In this document: positions 25,544 through 34,880 of the stretch, piece by piece | Layout of the letters: every line of letters starts with the position of its first letter | Position numbering within the stretch: position 1 is the first letter of the stretch | From: Nocardioidaceae bacterium | GTDB lineage: Bacteria; Actinomycetota; Actinomycetes; Propionibacteriales; Nocardioidaceae | Length of the DNA: 46,526 bases | Direction of reading: 5' to 3' | NCBI GenBank assembly: GCA_030447585.1 | Contig: JAUJOO010000009.1 | Coordinates: forward strand, 103,374 to 149,899 | Translations under genes and position numbers: made by a program | The notes under the pieces: generated by a model | The model's database searches: none | What the model saw: the letters and a program-made list of their open reading frames with translations, nothing else | What the model was told of the DNA's origin: nothing

Positions 25544-28104
25544 TCAGCCGGCAGCCTCGCGCGCGCAGACGGCGTCGCTGTACTCCCAGTCGGCGAAGTG
25601 GGAGCGCATCAGAGGTTCGGCGCGCTGCCGCCCGAGGTTCCACTCCAGCCAGTCGTCGTTGCCGGGGCCGTGCCCCATCAGCGCGCACTCGACCACCTCG
25701 TCCGGGAGGGTGGCCAGCACGGGCACCGCGTCCGCGGAGAGCCCCTGCAGGTAGTACCAGTCGACCTTGCCGGTCTCGTCGTACCGGTCCAGGTTGTGCT
25801 GCGCGATCCAGGCGTCCGGGTTGACCGCGGCCAGCAGCAGCAGGAGCCCGGCCCCGCTGAGCAACGCGGCGCGGGGGAGCCAGGCCGCCCGGAGCGTCAG
25901 GCCCGCCGCCATCACGCCGAGCACCAGCAGTCCCAGCCAGCCCTCGAAGACGTCGACCAGCAGGCGGAGCCGGGTGAAGCCGTAGGCCTCCTGGTATACG
26001 TGCATCCGGTAGAGAGCCGAGGCGACCACGACCAACGTCAGGACGCAGAGCAGGCCGAGCGACCCGCGCAGCCAGGTCAGGTCCGCGGCCGTTGTGCGCG
26101 GTGCCTTACGGGCGGCCGCCCACACGACGAGCAGGGTGAGCGCGGTGGCCACCGTGAGCTGGCCGAAGCCTTGGTGCACGTACTCCGCGTAGGTGAGCCC
26201 CGTGGTGCGCTCCAGGTAGTCGTGTCCGCCGAAGATGACGGTGGCCTGCGCGCCGAGGAACATCAGGAAGACACCGTCGACGAGCGCGACCGGGGCCAGC
26301 CACTCGTAGCGGTGCGCGACGGACCGCGTCGGACCGGTCGCCGGCTCGACGCTGGGCGGGTTCAGCGCGAGGTACGTCGCCGCCAGCACCACGCCGCCCA
26401 CCGCAACGGTGATGAACGCCCGCGGCACGAACGCGTCGAGCTCCAGGTCCGGGACGACGGCGCCCGCCCACTCCGCGAAGACCGCGTCGGCAGAGGCGAA
26501 GAGCAGTCCGAAGACAACCACGGCCAGCAGCGACCACACGACCGTGCGCAGCGCCGCCGCACTCTTCCGTAGGCCGGTGACGGCTCGCACCGAGCGACCC
26601 AGCCAGGGGAGCCCCCGCAGCCCGGCGAGCGGCCAGGCGATGCCGGCCAGCACGAACGCGGGCAGGGTGCGGCCGTTCACGAGCCCGGCCACGCAGACCG
26701 CACCACCGGCCAGGAGGCACAGGACGACGATCCACTCTGCGTCCCGGACGACCACGGTCGCCGCCAGCAGCAGGCACAGCGCGGCACAGGCCAGCGTGAA
26801 GGGCGATCGGCGGTTGACGCTGAAGCCGAGGACCACACCTCCGGCCGCCAGCAGCAGCACGAACGTGCCAAATCCGAAGTCCCGGAACGGCAAGACGATC
26901 CCGGCCAGCAGGCCGACCCCGAGACCGCAAAGGACTGCACGCACGTTTCCGGGAACGCCGGTGTCGGGCCAGAACCTGCCGAACAGCGCATCCATTGCCG
27001 GCTCGGGCACCCCGGCCATAGGGGATGCGGGTACGGCGGGACTGCGGACCGGGTTCGTCATGTCTGGCTCCTGGGTGCCGGTGGGGACATCAGTGGGTTG
27101 CCGTGGCTCGGGCGGGAGGTCGACGCGTACACGGGCACCGGTGGCGCGCGGCTCGGGCTCGACGAAGTGGATGGTGCCGCCGTGGAGGTCGGTCACCCAG
27201 CGGGCGATTGCGAGGCCGAGGCCGGTGCCACCGCCCCCTTCGGCCTCCGCCAGCGTCCCGAACCGCTCGAAGACGCGGTCCCGGTCGGCGGCGGGGATGC
27301 CTGGCCCCTCGTCGGCGACCTCTAGTCGCCAGCCGGTGGCCGTGTTCTGCGCGGTGATCCGGACGACACCTCCGGCGGGACTGTGGCGGGACGCATTGTC
27401 GAGCAGGTTGGCGACCAGCTGGTGGAGCCGCGCCGGGTCGGCTGCGGCGGCCAGCGCTGGCGGGGTGACGCGCACGTCGTACCTCACCTCACGACCGGAC
27501 GCTCGCGCCTCGGCGACGGCGCGCTCCAGCAACTCCTCGACGTGCACCTGCGTGGTGGACAGGTGCGCCTGGCCGGCGTCTACCCGGGCGAGATCGAGCA
27601 GGTCGGAGGCGAGCGTAGTCAGCCGCTCGGCTTGGTCGAGCGCCGCCCGCAGGGACACGGGGTCCGGCTCGGCGACGCCGTCAACGAGGTTCTCGAGTAC
27701 GGCGCACAAGGCGGCGAGGGGGTGCGAAGCTCATGGCTGACGTTGGCCACCAGTTCGCGGCGTTGGCGGTCGACGGCGGCCAGGTCCTCGGCCATCCGGT
27801 TGAAGGCTCGGGCCAGCTCGCCCACCTCGTCGCTCGAGGTCGCGGTGACCCGGTCGGAGTAGTCGCCGCGGGCCATCCGCCGGGCGGCGGCGGTCATCTC
27901 GCGCAGGGGTGAGGTCATCCCCACGGCCAGCAGCTGGGTCACGCCGAGGGCCAGGGCGACGGTGACCGGGATACTGAGCCAGAACGGCACCCCGCCGCCG
28001 ACGCCGACCGCCGCGACGACCGAGGCGACGGTGACACTGACCGCGACCAGCAGCCCGAGCTTGACCTTGACCGACGTGACCTGGTCGAGCAGCGGGCTGC
28101 TCAC
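25544..28104 (-). pseudogene. Histidine kinase joined to a DUF4153/4173-type membrane domain, frameshifted
   Basis: Two frames joined at 27718-27722 give about 853 residues. The first part has two N-terminal helices, a HAMP region (LREMTAAARRMARGDYSDR) and the phospho-accepting His in NVSHELRTP. The second continues the kinase: NLLDNASRHS (N box), DEGPGIP and GTGLGLAIA (G boxes). After ~200 residues, with no stop, it enters a ~500-residue domain with many membrane helices (VRAVLCGLGVGLLAG onward) that looks like DUF4153/4173. The frame change lies in a run of five C on the coding strand, so one lost C explains it. A separate start ATG GAC-like codon after EPD (MTNPV, ~27061) could produce the membrane domain independently. 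Confidence 0.75.
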
Positions 28105-28799
28105 GTGGCACCGCCGGGCTCGAGGGCGTAGCCGACGCCGTGCACCGTGCGCACCCGGTCCGCACCGATCTTGGCGCGAAGCGCCTTCACGTGGCTGTCG
28201 ACCGTCCGGGTTCCGGAGGCGCCGGGCCAGCCCCAGACCTCGGCGTAGAGGTTGTCTCGGGTCAGGACGACGCCCGGGTTGCCGGCCAGGCAGAGCAGGA
28301 GATCGAACTCGGTCGGCGTCAGGTGCACCTCGGTGTCGGTGACCCAGACCCGGCGAGAGGCGGCGTCGACCCGCAGGTCGCCGAGGGCGGTGGGAGAGCG
28401 TACGGCCAGCTCGGCTGCACGGTCGACCCGTCGCAGCAGGGCGGCGACCCGGGCCACCAGCTCACGCATGCGAAACGGCTTGGTGAGGTAGTCGTCGGCA
28501 CCGACGCCGAGCCCCACCAAGATGTCCGCCTCGTCGTCGCGCGCAGTCAGCATGAGCACAGGGACCGGCCGCGCGGCCTGGATGCGCCGGCACACCTCGT
28601 GGCCATCGAACCCGGGAAGCATGACGTCCAGGAGGACCAGGTCCGGCTCGGTTTCCGCGAACTGCGCGACGGCGCTCGGTCCGTCCCAGGCCTGGACGAC
28701 GTCGTACCCAGAGCCGCGCAGCCGGTCGGTGACGGCCTGGTTGATCACCGGCTCGTCCTCGACGACGAGGATCCTGGCGGCTGCTCCGCTGACTGGCAT
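28101..28799 (-). CDS. OmpR-family response regulator
   Basis: A 232-residue regulator. The receiver domain shows the acidic pair in ILVVEDEP, the phosphorylatable Asp in LVLLDVMLPGFDG, the conserved Thr/Ser in LMLTARDD and Lys in YLTKPF. The C-terminal winged helix is VHLTPTEFDLLLCLA to VDSHVKALRAKIG, with the typical GVGYALEP end. It overlaps the kinase gene by four bases (ATGA), the standard order for a two-component pair. The ligand is unknown. The upstream interval 28800-29022 has no gene and should hold its promoter. Confidence 0.92.
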   Translation of the reverse strand: MPVSGAAARILVVEDEPVINQAVTDRLRGSGYDVVQAWDGPSAVAQFAETEPDLVLLDVMLPGFDGHEVCRRIQAARPVPVLMLTARDDEADILVGLGVGADDYLTKPFRMRELVARVAALLRRVDRAAELAVRSPTALGDLRVDAASRRVWVTDTEVHLTPTEFDLLLCLAGNPGVVLTRDNLYAEVWGWPGASGTRTVDSHVKALRAKIGADRVRTVHGVGYALEPGGAT

Positions 28800-29022
28800 G
28801 GTGCGAGCCTAGGAGCCTGCCTGGTCAGGAGTGGGGGACAACTCGTGAAGGTTCTGTGCAGGTAAAAGGGGCGAGAGGGCGGCTCCGGACTCCGGGCGTG
28901 CGCCGCGCTCACGGCTCGGTTCGGCCTACGACGAAGCCCTCTGCGGAACACGCGCCTTCGCGGACGCTGAGTCCCGGCACGCCGCCGTGGCAGCCTGCGA
29001 CCGCCGTAACAAGTGAGATCGG

Positions 29023-29601
29023 TCAGGGCTGGTTAAGCCGCATCAGCACGCGTGAGAACCCTCCTGAGACCGCGTCGGTGTCTGCGACTTTGGAGAAGCC
29101 GGCGTCTTCGAACAGCTTGCGCGTCCCCACGTAGGCCATCGTCAGGTCGACCCGCTTTCTCTTGTTGTCCACCGGGTAGCCCTCGACCGCCGCTGCCCGC
29201 ATGGACCGTGCGTACGCCACGGCACCGTCGAGCAGCGCGTGCGAGATGCCCTTGCCACGGTGGCCGGGACGCACGCGGATGCACCACACCGACCAGGCGG
29301 GCAGGTCGTCGACATGGGGAATCTTGGTTGACCGCGCGAAAGGCAGCTCTGAGCGGGGCGCGACAGCGGCCCACCCGACGACGTCGGCGTCCTGATATGC
29401 GAGGACACCTGGCGCGACCTCGCGGCTGTACAGCCTCTTGACGTACTCGCTTCGAGCGCGCCCGACGAGCTCGCGATTGGTCTTGGAATCGAGCCGGTGG
29501 CTGAGGCACCAGCACACCGAAGAATCAGGATTCTTGGGCCCCAGCATGGTCGCCACGTCGTCGAACCGTGAAATCGTGGCGGGCCGGACCTCGATGTTCA
29601 C
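29023..29601 (-). CDS. GNAT family N-acetyltransferase
   Basis: A 192-residue acetyltransferase. The N-terminal half contains a conserved VCWCLSHRLDSKTNRELV segment, and motif A is RVRPGHRGKGISHALLDG, followed by the second helix and FEDAGFSKVAD. The GTG at 29601 is the best start; the next upstream residues are unlike the family. It matches the same 'CWC' subgroup as the gene at 20804-21400, though it is not a close duplicate. Substrate unknown. Confidence 0.82.
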   Translation of the reverse strand: MNIEVRPATISRFDDVATMLGPKNPDSSVCWCLSHRLDSKTNRELVGRARSEYVKRLYSREVAPGVLAYQDADVVGWAAVAPRSELPFARSTKIPHVDDLPAWSVWCIRVRPGHRGKGISHALLDGAVAYARSMRAAAVEGYPVDNKRKRVDLTMAYVGTRKLFEDAGFSKVADTDAVSGGFSRVLMRLNQP

Positions 29602-29632
29602 CGACCCAACGCTAATGCGAGTCGCACCCGAC

Positions 29633-29986
29633 CTAGTCCTCCTGCTCGCTCTCAAACAGCGCCCTCCGCTCACGGGCGGTGCTCATGGCGGTGAGGAACT
29701 TGGCGTCGTAGTCGGGGTCGTCGACGGGGACGGTCGCAATGAGGTGCTCGTCGAGTACCTTGGCGCCGCTGGACGAGACCTTTTGCAGCACGACGCGCGT
29801 TTGTCCCTTGACGTCGTAGTGAGCGGTTCGCCACTGGCCAGCGGGCGACAGGAGACGCTGGTCGTCGTGGGAGCGCATGAGCAGCCGAATCGTCCCGTAG
29901 GCGATGAGCCCGACCATGCCAAGCACCAAGGCGACCTCAAGGAGAACCACCTCTTCATTATCAAAGGTGTTTGCGTGCCCAGCCAC
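29633..29986 (-). CDS. Small membrane protein of unknown function
   Basis: A 117-residue protein with one helix near the N-terminus (VVLLEVALVLGMVGLIAYGTIR), then a soluble tail rich in charged residues (GQTRVVLQKVSSSGAKVLDEH...). Codon use and the helix argue for a real gene. I do not recognise the family. It is 32 bp upstream of the GNAT gene on the same strand. Confidence 0.55.
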   Translation of the reverse strand: MAGHANTFDNEEVVLLEVALVLGMVGLIAYGTIRLLMRSHDDQRLLSPAGQWRTAHYDVKGQTRVVLQKVSSSGAKVLDEHLIATVPVDDPDYDAKFLTAMSTARERRALFESEQED

Positions 29987-30128
29987 CGTGCGTCGGCTCG
30001 CAAATGGCGTCCTCTCTTGCTGGGAGGCCGGCCCGTTCGCGAGTCGGCGGGAGGGCTAACGAGGACCGGCTGCAGGGAAGTGGCGGCTACGGTGGTAGGG
30101 AGCCGCAGCTCCACCCTGGAGGTACTCC

Positions 30129-31090
30129 ATGCGCGCACGGGGCCGGATCCTGACCGCGATTGCAGTCAGCAGCGCTGTCTTCCTCGGCGGATGCAGCGCC
30201 GACGAGCCCGGAGCCGAGCTCGGATGCCGCTACTTCGGCGTCGTCTGTGGGCTCACCTAGCGTCAGCGCTGGCCCGACCCCGTTGGGCGATGCCGGCGAC
30301 GATGAGAGGTCAGCCGGGCCGGAAGTCACTGGCCCAGAAGTCGAGCGTGAGGAGCGCGAGCCGGAGGAGCGCGAGCCGGAGGAGCGCGAGCCGACGGTCC
30401 GGTCGGTCTCCGTGCTCGGTCTGGCCGAGCAGCGGCATCGAGGTGACCGGTTGCGGTTGGGCGCTGTCCGGGAGCGGACGCCGGAGTACACGTCCTACGA
30501 CGTGTCCTACCGAAGCCGCACCACTACTCGAGGGGGCGAGGTCCTACACCATCACTGGGGTCCTCAACGTGCCGACCGGACGGGTCTGTTCCCGGTGGTG
30601 GTGCTGGCGCACGGGTACATAGACCCGGCGATCTACGTGCGCGGACAGGGAATGACCCGCGAGCGGGGTTACCTCCAAGTCCGGATGCGGTTGGGGTACA
30701 GCGCCGACGTGATCAACGCGGTCAAGGCGCTGCGCAAGTCGCCGGACGTCCCAGTCGAAGACGACCGGGTGGCCCTGTTCGGCCGCTCCATGGGTGGTGG
30801 CGTCATCTTGAAGGCGCTGGTCGCCGAGCCGGGCCTCGTGCAGGCGGCCTCACCGTGGGCCTCGGTCTCATCGCTGGAGCGGGAGAACTACAACCACTTC
30901 ATCCGCCCGGATCCAGACGACTCCGGCCTGCGAGAACAGTTGGCCAGGCGCCACCGCAACTCACCGCGCGCTCAGGCAGGCGGGCGTGAGATCCCAGCTG
31001 GAGTGGTACGCCGACGGGCATGCCTTCGGACCGGCGTTCAACGCTGCGATGGACCGCACGGTCCGGTTCTTCGACCGCCAGCTGGGCTGA
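30129..31090 (+). pseudogene. Secreted S9-like alpha/beta-hydrolase lipoprotein, degraded
   Basis: An N-terminal signal peptide with lipobox (VFLGGCSADEP) starts at ATG 30129 after GGAGG. Homology then moves between frames at about 30205, 30535 and 30590. The body contains FPVVVLAHGYIDPAIYVRGQ, the nucleophile elbow LFGRSMGGGV and, in yet another frame, the last part LEWYADGHAFGPAFNAAMD with the catalytic His. Compared with family members, about 30 residues are missing after RERGYL and about 45 after REQLARRH. These internal losses cannot be simple sequence errors, so this gene is truly dead. The tandem repeat at 30349 lies in its linker. Confidence 0.75.
30349..30393 (+). repeat. Three tandem 15-bp units in a coding linker
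   Basis: GAGGAGCGCGAGCCG is repeated three times, encoding Glu-Glu-Arg-Glu-Pro units. It lies in the linker between the lipoprotein anchor and the hydrolase domain, where length changes are tolerated. Copy number may vary between strains. Confidence 0.75.
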
Positions 31091-31182
31091 GCCACCGGTC
31101 GGCCCATGACGTCTGATCCGATCAACCTGCTTGCGGGTTCAGGTGACTGACCCTGGGAGGCCGACGTACCGCCGTCGAGAGC

Positions 31183-31939
31183 GTGAGGCAAATTCACAGA
31201 CGCATCGGCGTACTCCTCCCAGCCGTACTGGCCGCGATGCTGCTAGCAGGTTGCTCCGGTGTCGACCCCGGGTCTTCGAACGGCGCCGCGCGTCCAATGC
31301 TGGCTGCCGATGTTCCTCCAACGCCGCCTACCCGGGCCGCAAACAGCTCACCCCGCGATCCCCTCACTGCGTCAGCCCCCGCGGAGCGATCCGTGTCGGT
31401 CGAGCGGTCACGCCAGGCACGGGAACCTCGGCGTTCGCACCTGAGCATCCCTGCGATCGGACTCCGCTCGGTGCCGGTGGTCCGCTATCCCGGAACCCCG
31501 ACGACGCGGAGGGCACCCGAATCCAGAACCAGGGTCCCACCGCGTCACCGCGCGGCACGGGGGCGGGGTCCGGCCCGGTGAGGTCGGCAACTTCATCGTC
31601 ACCGGTCACCGCACGTCACACGCCGCCCCGTTCCGCGATCTGCCTGCCTTGCGGACCGGGGACAGGGTGCGTGTCCACTCGGGGCGGACGGTGTACGTGT
31701 ACCAGATCACGGCCACCCGCTCGACATCGTTTCGGTCGCAGCGCTCACTTGCCGAGCAATCGGCCGCGGTCCCTGGCCGTCCCGGCGCAGACCCGGTCCG
31801 GCCGATGATCACGCTGTCGACGTGTGCGACCCCTGAGGACCACGCGGCCGGGAACTACTGGTCGGACCGATTCGGTAATCCTGAGCACCGCATCGACAAG
31901 GTGGGCGTGCTGGTCGCGAAGCTTCGCACCGGCCACTGA
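31183..31939 (+). pseudogene. Class E sortase-like protein, two frameshifts
   Basis: A secreted transpeptidase of about 250 residues. GTG 31183 starts a signal peptide with lipobox-like LLAGCSG, then a Pro/Thr-rich linker. Homology continues in the next frame at NPDDAEGTRIQNQGP (~31495) and in the third at GEVGNFIVTGHRTSHAAPF (~31570). The catalytic set is complete: His in TGHRTSH, Cys in ITLSTCATP, Arg in EHRIDKVG. Both frame changes are explained by one missing base, in a run of C (CCCC) and a run of G (GGGGG). It would attach surface proteins to the wall. The hydrolase remnant just upstream could have been an associated surface enzyme. Confidence 0.75.
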
Positions 31940-32523
31940 CGGTCGGCGCGATGGGGCTCGAGCCCCGCAGTCCCTAAGCGCTGCCCTCCGAAGAGTCGTC
32001 CGTACCCACTAAATTCGGAATTGGCAATTCATCCGTGCGAGAACTCGGTTCCAACACGAGAGGGTCTATTGCGGCGCTATGGCGCGCCGGTGGCGTGGTG
32101 CGAGTACGGATGCCCGGCGGAGGTCAAGGGCACCCTGCAGTGCTAATCACCGTCGTACACCAATGCTGCGTGAGTGGAGATGACACGACTTCACATCCGT
32201 GTCAGGAACCGCGTTGATCCACTGCACTTGTGGGGCGATGTAAGGCGGTGCGCCGACGGCTACGTCGATGTTCAGCTCCGCCGCGGGTCGGCGCTTGATT
32301 AGGGCGACTCGCCGGTGCCGAACGCCTTGAGCGGCTCGGACACGGCGGACTGGAGCAACGCCATCGGTGGGCGCCTCCTCCGCCCTCGACCTGAGATCCC
32401 GGACGAGTGCGAAGCAGTCTTCGCTGCCAGCCACACCCCCCTATCACCGAACCCGGCAACAGTTGGACCCCGCGAATCAGCCGTCGGCAGACCGGAAAGC
32501 CTCAGTTGCCGGCGCCTGCCGCT
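31940..32523. other. Interval with only a possible transposase fragment
   Basis: This ~580-bp stretch has no complete gene. A short minus-strand frame at 32299-32364 may be the start of an IS256-type transposase. The rest shows no convincing coding on either strand. It may hold the downstream end of the sortase transcript and, on the minus strand, sequences after the Asp23 operon. Confidence 0.4.
32299..32364 (-). pseudogene. Possible N-terminal fragment of an IS256-type transposase
   Basis: The 21-codon frame MALLQSAVSEPLKAFGTGE resembles from memory the first residues of actinobacterial IS256-family transposases (MALxQSALSELLEAL...). It ends at a stop directly after. With so few residues, the match may be chance; no inverted repeats or DDE core are present nearby. 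Confidence 0.2.
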
Positions 32524-33102
32524 TCAGATTATTGAGCGTTGCGGGGTCCTGCTTGCGCCCGGGCGCAGTTCGATGGTCACAGGGAAATGTGGGTCACCGA
32601 CTCCCTCGCGGAGGTGCGCCACCACCTCGTCCTCGAGCCGGGTGCGCACCTCTCCCATGTCGGCGGAATCGGCCAGTTCCACGCGGAGGAGCGCGTGCCG
32701 CCCGCGGTGTTCATGCACGTTCGCCGTCGCGCTGGTCACACCGGCGATGCCGAGCGCCTCGTCCTCCACAGCATTGGTGAGGGCGGTTGCGTGGAGCGTG
32801 GTGTAGCCGTCCCGCGCATTCGTGGTCAGGTCCAACCGGGTCGTCCGATCTGCCTTGACCTGGGTCAGCAGCCACAAGAGCGCGAGCACTGCTATCAGGA
32901 GGAGCACCCCGACTACCGCCCACCAGAACCAAGGACGCCCGTCAGGAAAGGTGCTCACCTCCTGCGACAGCACCGGATAGGTCGCCCGCGATGCCCCGAA
33001 GGCGCCGACGCTGAGGGCGAAACCGAGACCTCCGGCGGCGAGCAGCAGCAGGCCGAGCACGGTCAGCACAACCCGGTTGATGACGTTCGCACGACTGCTC
33101 AT
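32524..33102 (-). CDS. AmaP-like alkaline-shock membrane anchor protein
   Basis: A 192-residue protein, last gene of the Asp23/Gls24 operon. It has two hydrophobic helices (VVLTVLGLLLLAAGGLGFAL and WWAVVGVLLLIAVLALLWLL), a basic turn, and a cytoplasmic tail with HEHRGRHALLRVELADSADM that is similar to Asp23-type beta strands. It corresponds to AmaP, which anchors Asp23 at the membrane in Firmicutes. The ATG at 33102 overlaps the previous gene's stop by four bases (ATGA). It belongs to envelope stress response. Confidence 0.75.
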   Translation of the reverse strand: MSSRANVINRVVLTVLGLLLLAAGGLGFALSVGAFGASRATYPVLSQEVSTFPDGRPWFWWAVVGVLLLIAVLALLWLLTQVKADRTTRLDLTTNARDGYTTLHATALTNAVEDEALGIAGVTSATANVHEHRGRHALLRVELADSADMGEVRTRLEDEVVAHLREGVGDPHFPVTIELRPGASRTPQRSII

Positions 33103-33638
33103 CGCGTGTCCTTCATGGTGAGATCGACGCGAGTGCGCATGCGGCGCTCCAGGCCGAGGGAATCCAGACGTCCTCTCACGGCCGACTCCACCTCCTCGCG
33201 GATACCGGGCTCGGACCGGGCCACCGTCCGCGCATCGACGCGTGCGGTACGACGGCTCACAGAAGCACTCGCTCCGGCGATGCCGGTCGTGCGGGCGGCG
33301 GCAGTCGCGAGCGACTTCTCCACGCTGCGTCGGGAGGCGGTGACGTCCACGCCACCGGAACGACTCCTCAGTGCCAGCGACGCCGGCTTGCCGCGACGGA
33401 AGGCCAGGACCAAGAACAGCAGCCCGAGTACGACGAGCCCACCCAGCACTGCGTTGACGATCCAGTCGTTCCAGCTGTGAGTGCGCAGCCAACTGGTCCA
33501 CTCCGGGTAGGGGATCAGCGCGGGCGCGCGACCCAGTGCAGCGGCCACAATCTCCACGACCGCCAGCAGGGAGCCAATGAGGAGGGCCAGCGCCAGCAGC
33601 GCGGAGACGACTCGGGTCACCCAGTTTGCGGCCGTCAT
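33099..33638 (-). CDS. DUF6286-like membrane protein of Asp23 operon
   Basis: A 179-residue protein with two hydrophobic helices (VVSALLALALLIGSLLAVVE and AVLGGLVVLGLLFLVLAFRR), followed by a basic cytoplasmic domain resembling Asp23 repeats (SRRSVEKSLATAAARTTGIA). Such proteins stand beside AmaP and Asp23 in actinobacterial envelope-stress operons; I associate them with DUF6286. It overlaps both neighbours by four bases. Role: probable second membrane anchor. Confidence 0.7.
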   Translation of the reverse strand: MTAANWVTRVVSALLALALLIGSLLAVVEIVAAALGRAPALIPYPEWTSWLRTHSWNDWIVNAVLGGLVVLGLLFLVLAFRRGKPASLALRSRSGGVDVTASRRSVEKSLATAAARTTGIAGASASVSRRTARVDARTVARSEPGIREEVESAVRGRLDSLGLERRMRTRVDLTMKDTR

Positions 33639-34069
33639 ATCACCCTCGGTTCTGGCGAGTCCGGTAGCGTCATCGAGACCACCTCCACGTCGACATGGTC
33701 CACGCGGACTCCCGTGATAGCCGTGACGTCCGAGCTGATACGCTCCCGAACCTCGTCCGCAACCTTCTGGACCGACCTGGGCCAGCGCACCGCGATAGCG
33801 GCGTACACGCTGGCGATGTCATCTTGTACCTGCGCGTGAACGCTCGCGGCGCCATCGGGTCGCGCCTCGCCGATGTTCACGCCGAGCACGCGGCGCGGCG
33901 CGGCGGCAGCGTCCGTCACGAACGTGACGGCATAGCCGGCGACCTTCTCGACGACGCGGTCCTCCACCGTCAACCGCCCGCGCTCCTCCGGCGGCACGGG
34001 CTCGGGAGTCTCGGTGCGAGCTTTTGTGTCCGTGTCTGGCACGGACTCACCGAAGGTGGTGGCGTTCAT
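33635..34069 (-). CDS. Asp23/Gls24 family envelope stress response protein
   Basis: A 144-residue cytoplasmic protein. The core reads LTVEDRVVEKVAGYAVTFVT, a conserved alternating strand segment VHAQVQDDIASVYAAIAVRW and the end QKVADEVRERISSDVTAITG, the pattern of Asp23/Gls24. It has no membrane helix; its N-terminal tail is acidic and disordered. It probably binds the membrane through AmaP. It overlaps adjacent genes by four bases. Confidence 0.85.
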   Translation of the reverse strand: MNATTFGESVPDTDTKARTETPEPVPPEERGRLTVEDRVVEKVAGYAVTFVTDAAAAPRRVLGVNIGEARPDGAASVHAQVQDDIASVYAAIAVRWPRSVQKVADEVRERISSDVTAITGVRVDHVDVEVVSMTLPDSPEPRVI

Positions 34070-34251
34070 CGCGACGAGCGGCTGGACCCGCCGAAGTACT
34101 CGTTGAGGTCGACGTCACCGGCGATCACCTTGCCGACGACGAAGCCGATGATGCCCAACGCAGCGGTGATGACGAGGCCTTCGAATCCGCCCGTCGCCCA
34201 GGCGAGTCCCAAGAGCAGGCCGCAGAAGAGTCCGATGACAGTGGGATGCAT
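34066..34251 (-). CDS. DUF2273-like small membrane protein
   Basis: A 61-residue protein with two hydrophobic helices (IGLFCGLLLGLAWATGGFEG, LVITAALGIIGFVVGKVIA) and a short C-terminal DVDLNEYFGG tail. DUF2273 proteins occur in Asp23 operons of many Gram-positives. Overlaps the Asp23 gene by four bases. Confidence 0.75.
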   Translation of the reverse strand: MHPTVIGLFCGLLLGLAWATGGFEGLVITAALGIIGFVVGKVIAGDVDLNEYFGGSSRSSR

Positions 34252-34299
34252 GACAACCTCCAGTAGGAAACGGGCTGAGACGGACTCACACCCGGCGGG

Positions 34300-34569
34300 T
34301 TAGACGACGTGTTTCGGTCGCCGTGACGAACCTCGGAACGGTGGAATCGACGACACCACGCCCTGCCACCAGCGGCGTCGGCGGACGAACCTCACCTCTG
34401 GACAGCTCTCGCTCAAAGGGCGCTCTTGGTCGAGGTGATGGAGGAGTCGGATGAACTCGGCAGCGTCCCCACCCCTGTCGGGGTGGTGGGCACGGACCAG
34501 TGCCCGACGCCGACGCCGACGTTCCTCGTCCGTCTCGCTGCGTGCGGGCATCCGCGCCACCCTCTTCAC
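34300..34569 (-). CDS. Small J-domain-like protein (HPDRGGD)
   Basis: An 89-residue protein. Its central part, RRRRRRALVRAHHPDRGGDA followed by AEFIRLLHHLD, has the HPDRGGD motif of DnaJ J-domains with flanking helices, but it is shorter than a full 70-residue J-domain and starts with a basic tail. It is encoded by a GTG that overlaps the previous Asp23-like gene by four bases (GTGA), so it belongs to the envelope-stress operon. It may recruit a DnaK-type chaperone to the stress complex; this is inference. No similar gene is familiar to me in Asp23 clusters. Confidence 0.6.
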   Translation of the reverse strand: MKRVARMPARSETDEERRRRRRALVRAHHPDRGGDAAEFIRLLHHLDQERPLSESCPEVRFVRRRRWWQGVVSSIPPFRGSSRRPKHVV

Positions 34570-34880
34570 GACGGGTGCATGGCGGTCTGTACGTCGGTCA
34601 CGTGCACGTCGACCTGGCGACCCCCGACGTGTGGCGCCAACGCGCTACGCACCTGTGCCTCCAGCGATCGCACGGAGGAGCCGGAGGCGAGCACGACCGA
34701 CACGAGGACGCGGCGGTCCTCGACCCGGACACCGACCACCCGGCGTCCCGGAAGGTACGTGGCCACCGCCCAGGTCCCGCCCTCGTCCAGCCCGGCCACC
34801 GCAGAACACGCCAGCGCCGCCGACGCGATCGCGTCGACATCGCAGGTGTCCTGCGCTGGCACGCTGCCGGAGCCGGTCAC
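34566..34880 (-). CDS. Asp23-related small protein
   Basis: A 104-residue protein. The fold pattern DVDAIASAALACSAVAGLDE..., then TYLPGRRVVGVRVEDRRVLV and SVRSLEAQVRSALAPHVGG, resembles the Asp23 strand-helix order and is commonly present as a variant in actinobacterial operons. GTG start overlapping the preceding gene by four bases. No helix for membrane insertion. Confidence 0.65.
   Translation of the reverse strand: MTGSGSVPAQDTCDVDAIASAALACSAVAGLDEGGTWAVATYLPGRRVVGVRVEDRRVLVSVVLASGSSVRSLEAQVRSALAPHVGGRQVDVHVTDVQTAMHPS

Noticed and set aside
30349-30393. CRISPR-like short repeats
   Set aside because: Only three head-to-tail 15-bp units with no spacers, inside a coding linker.
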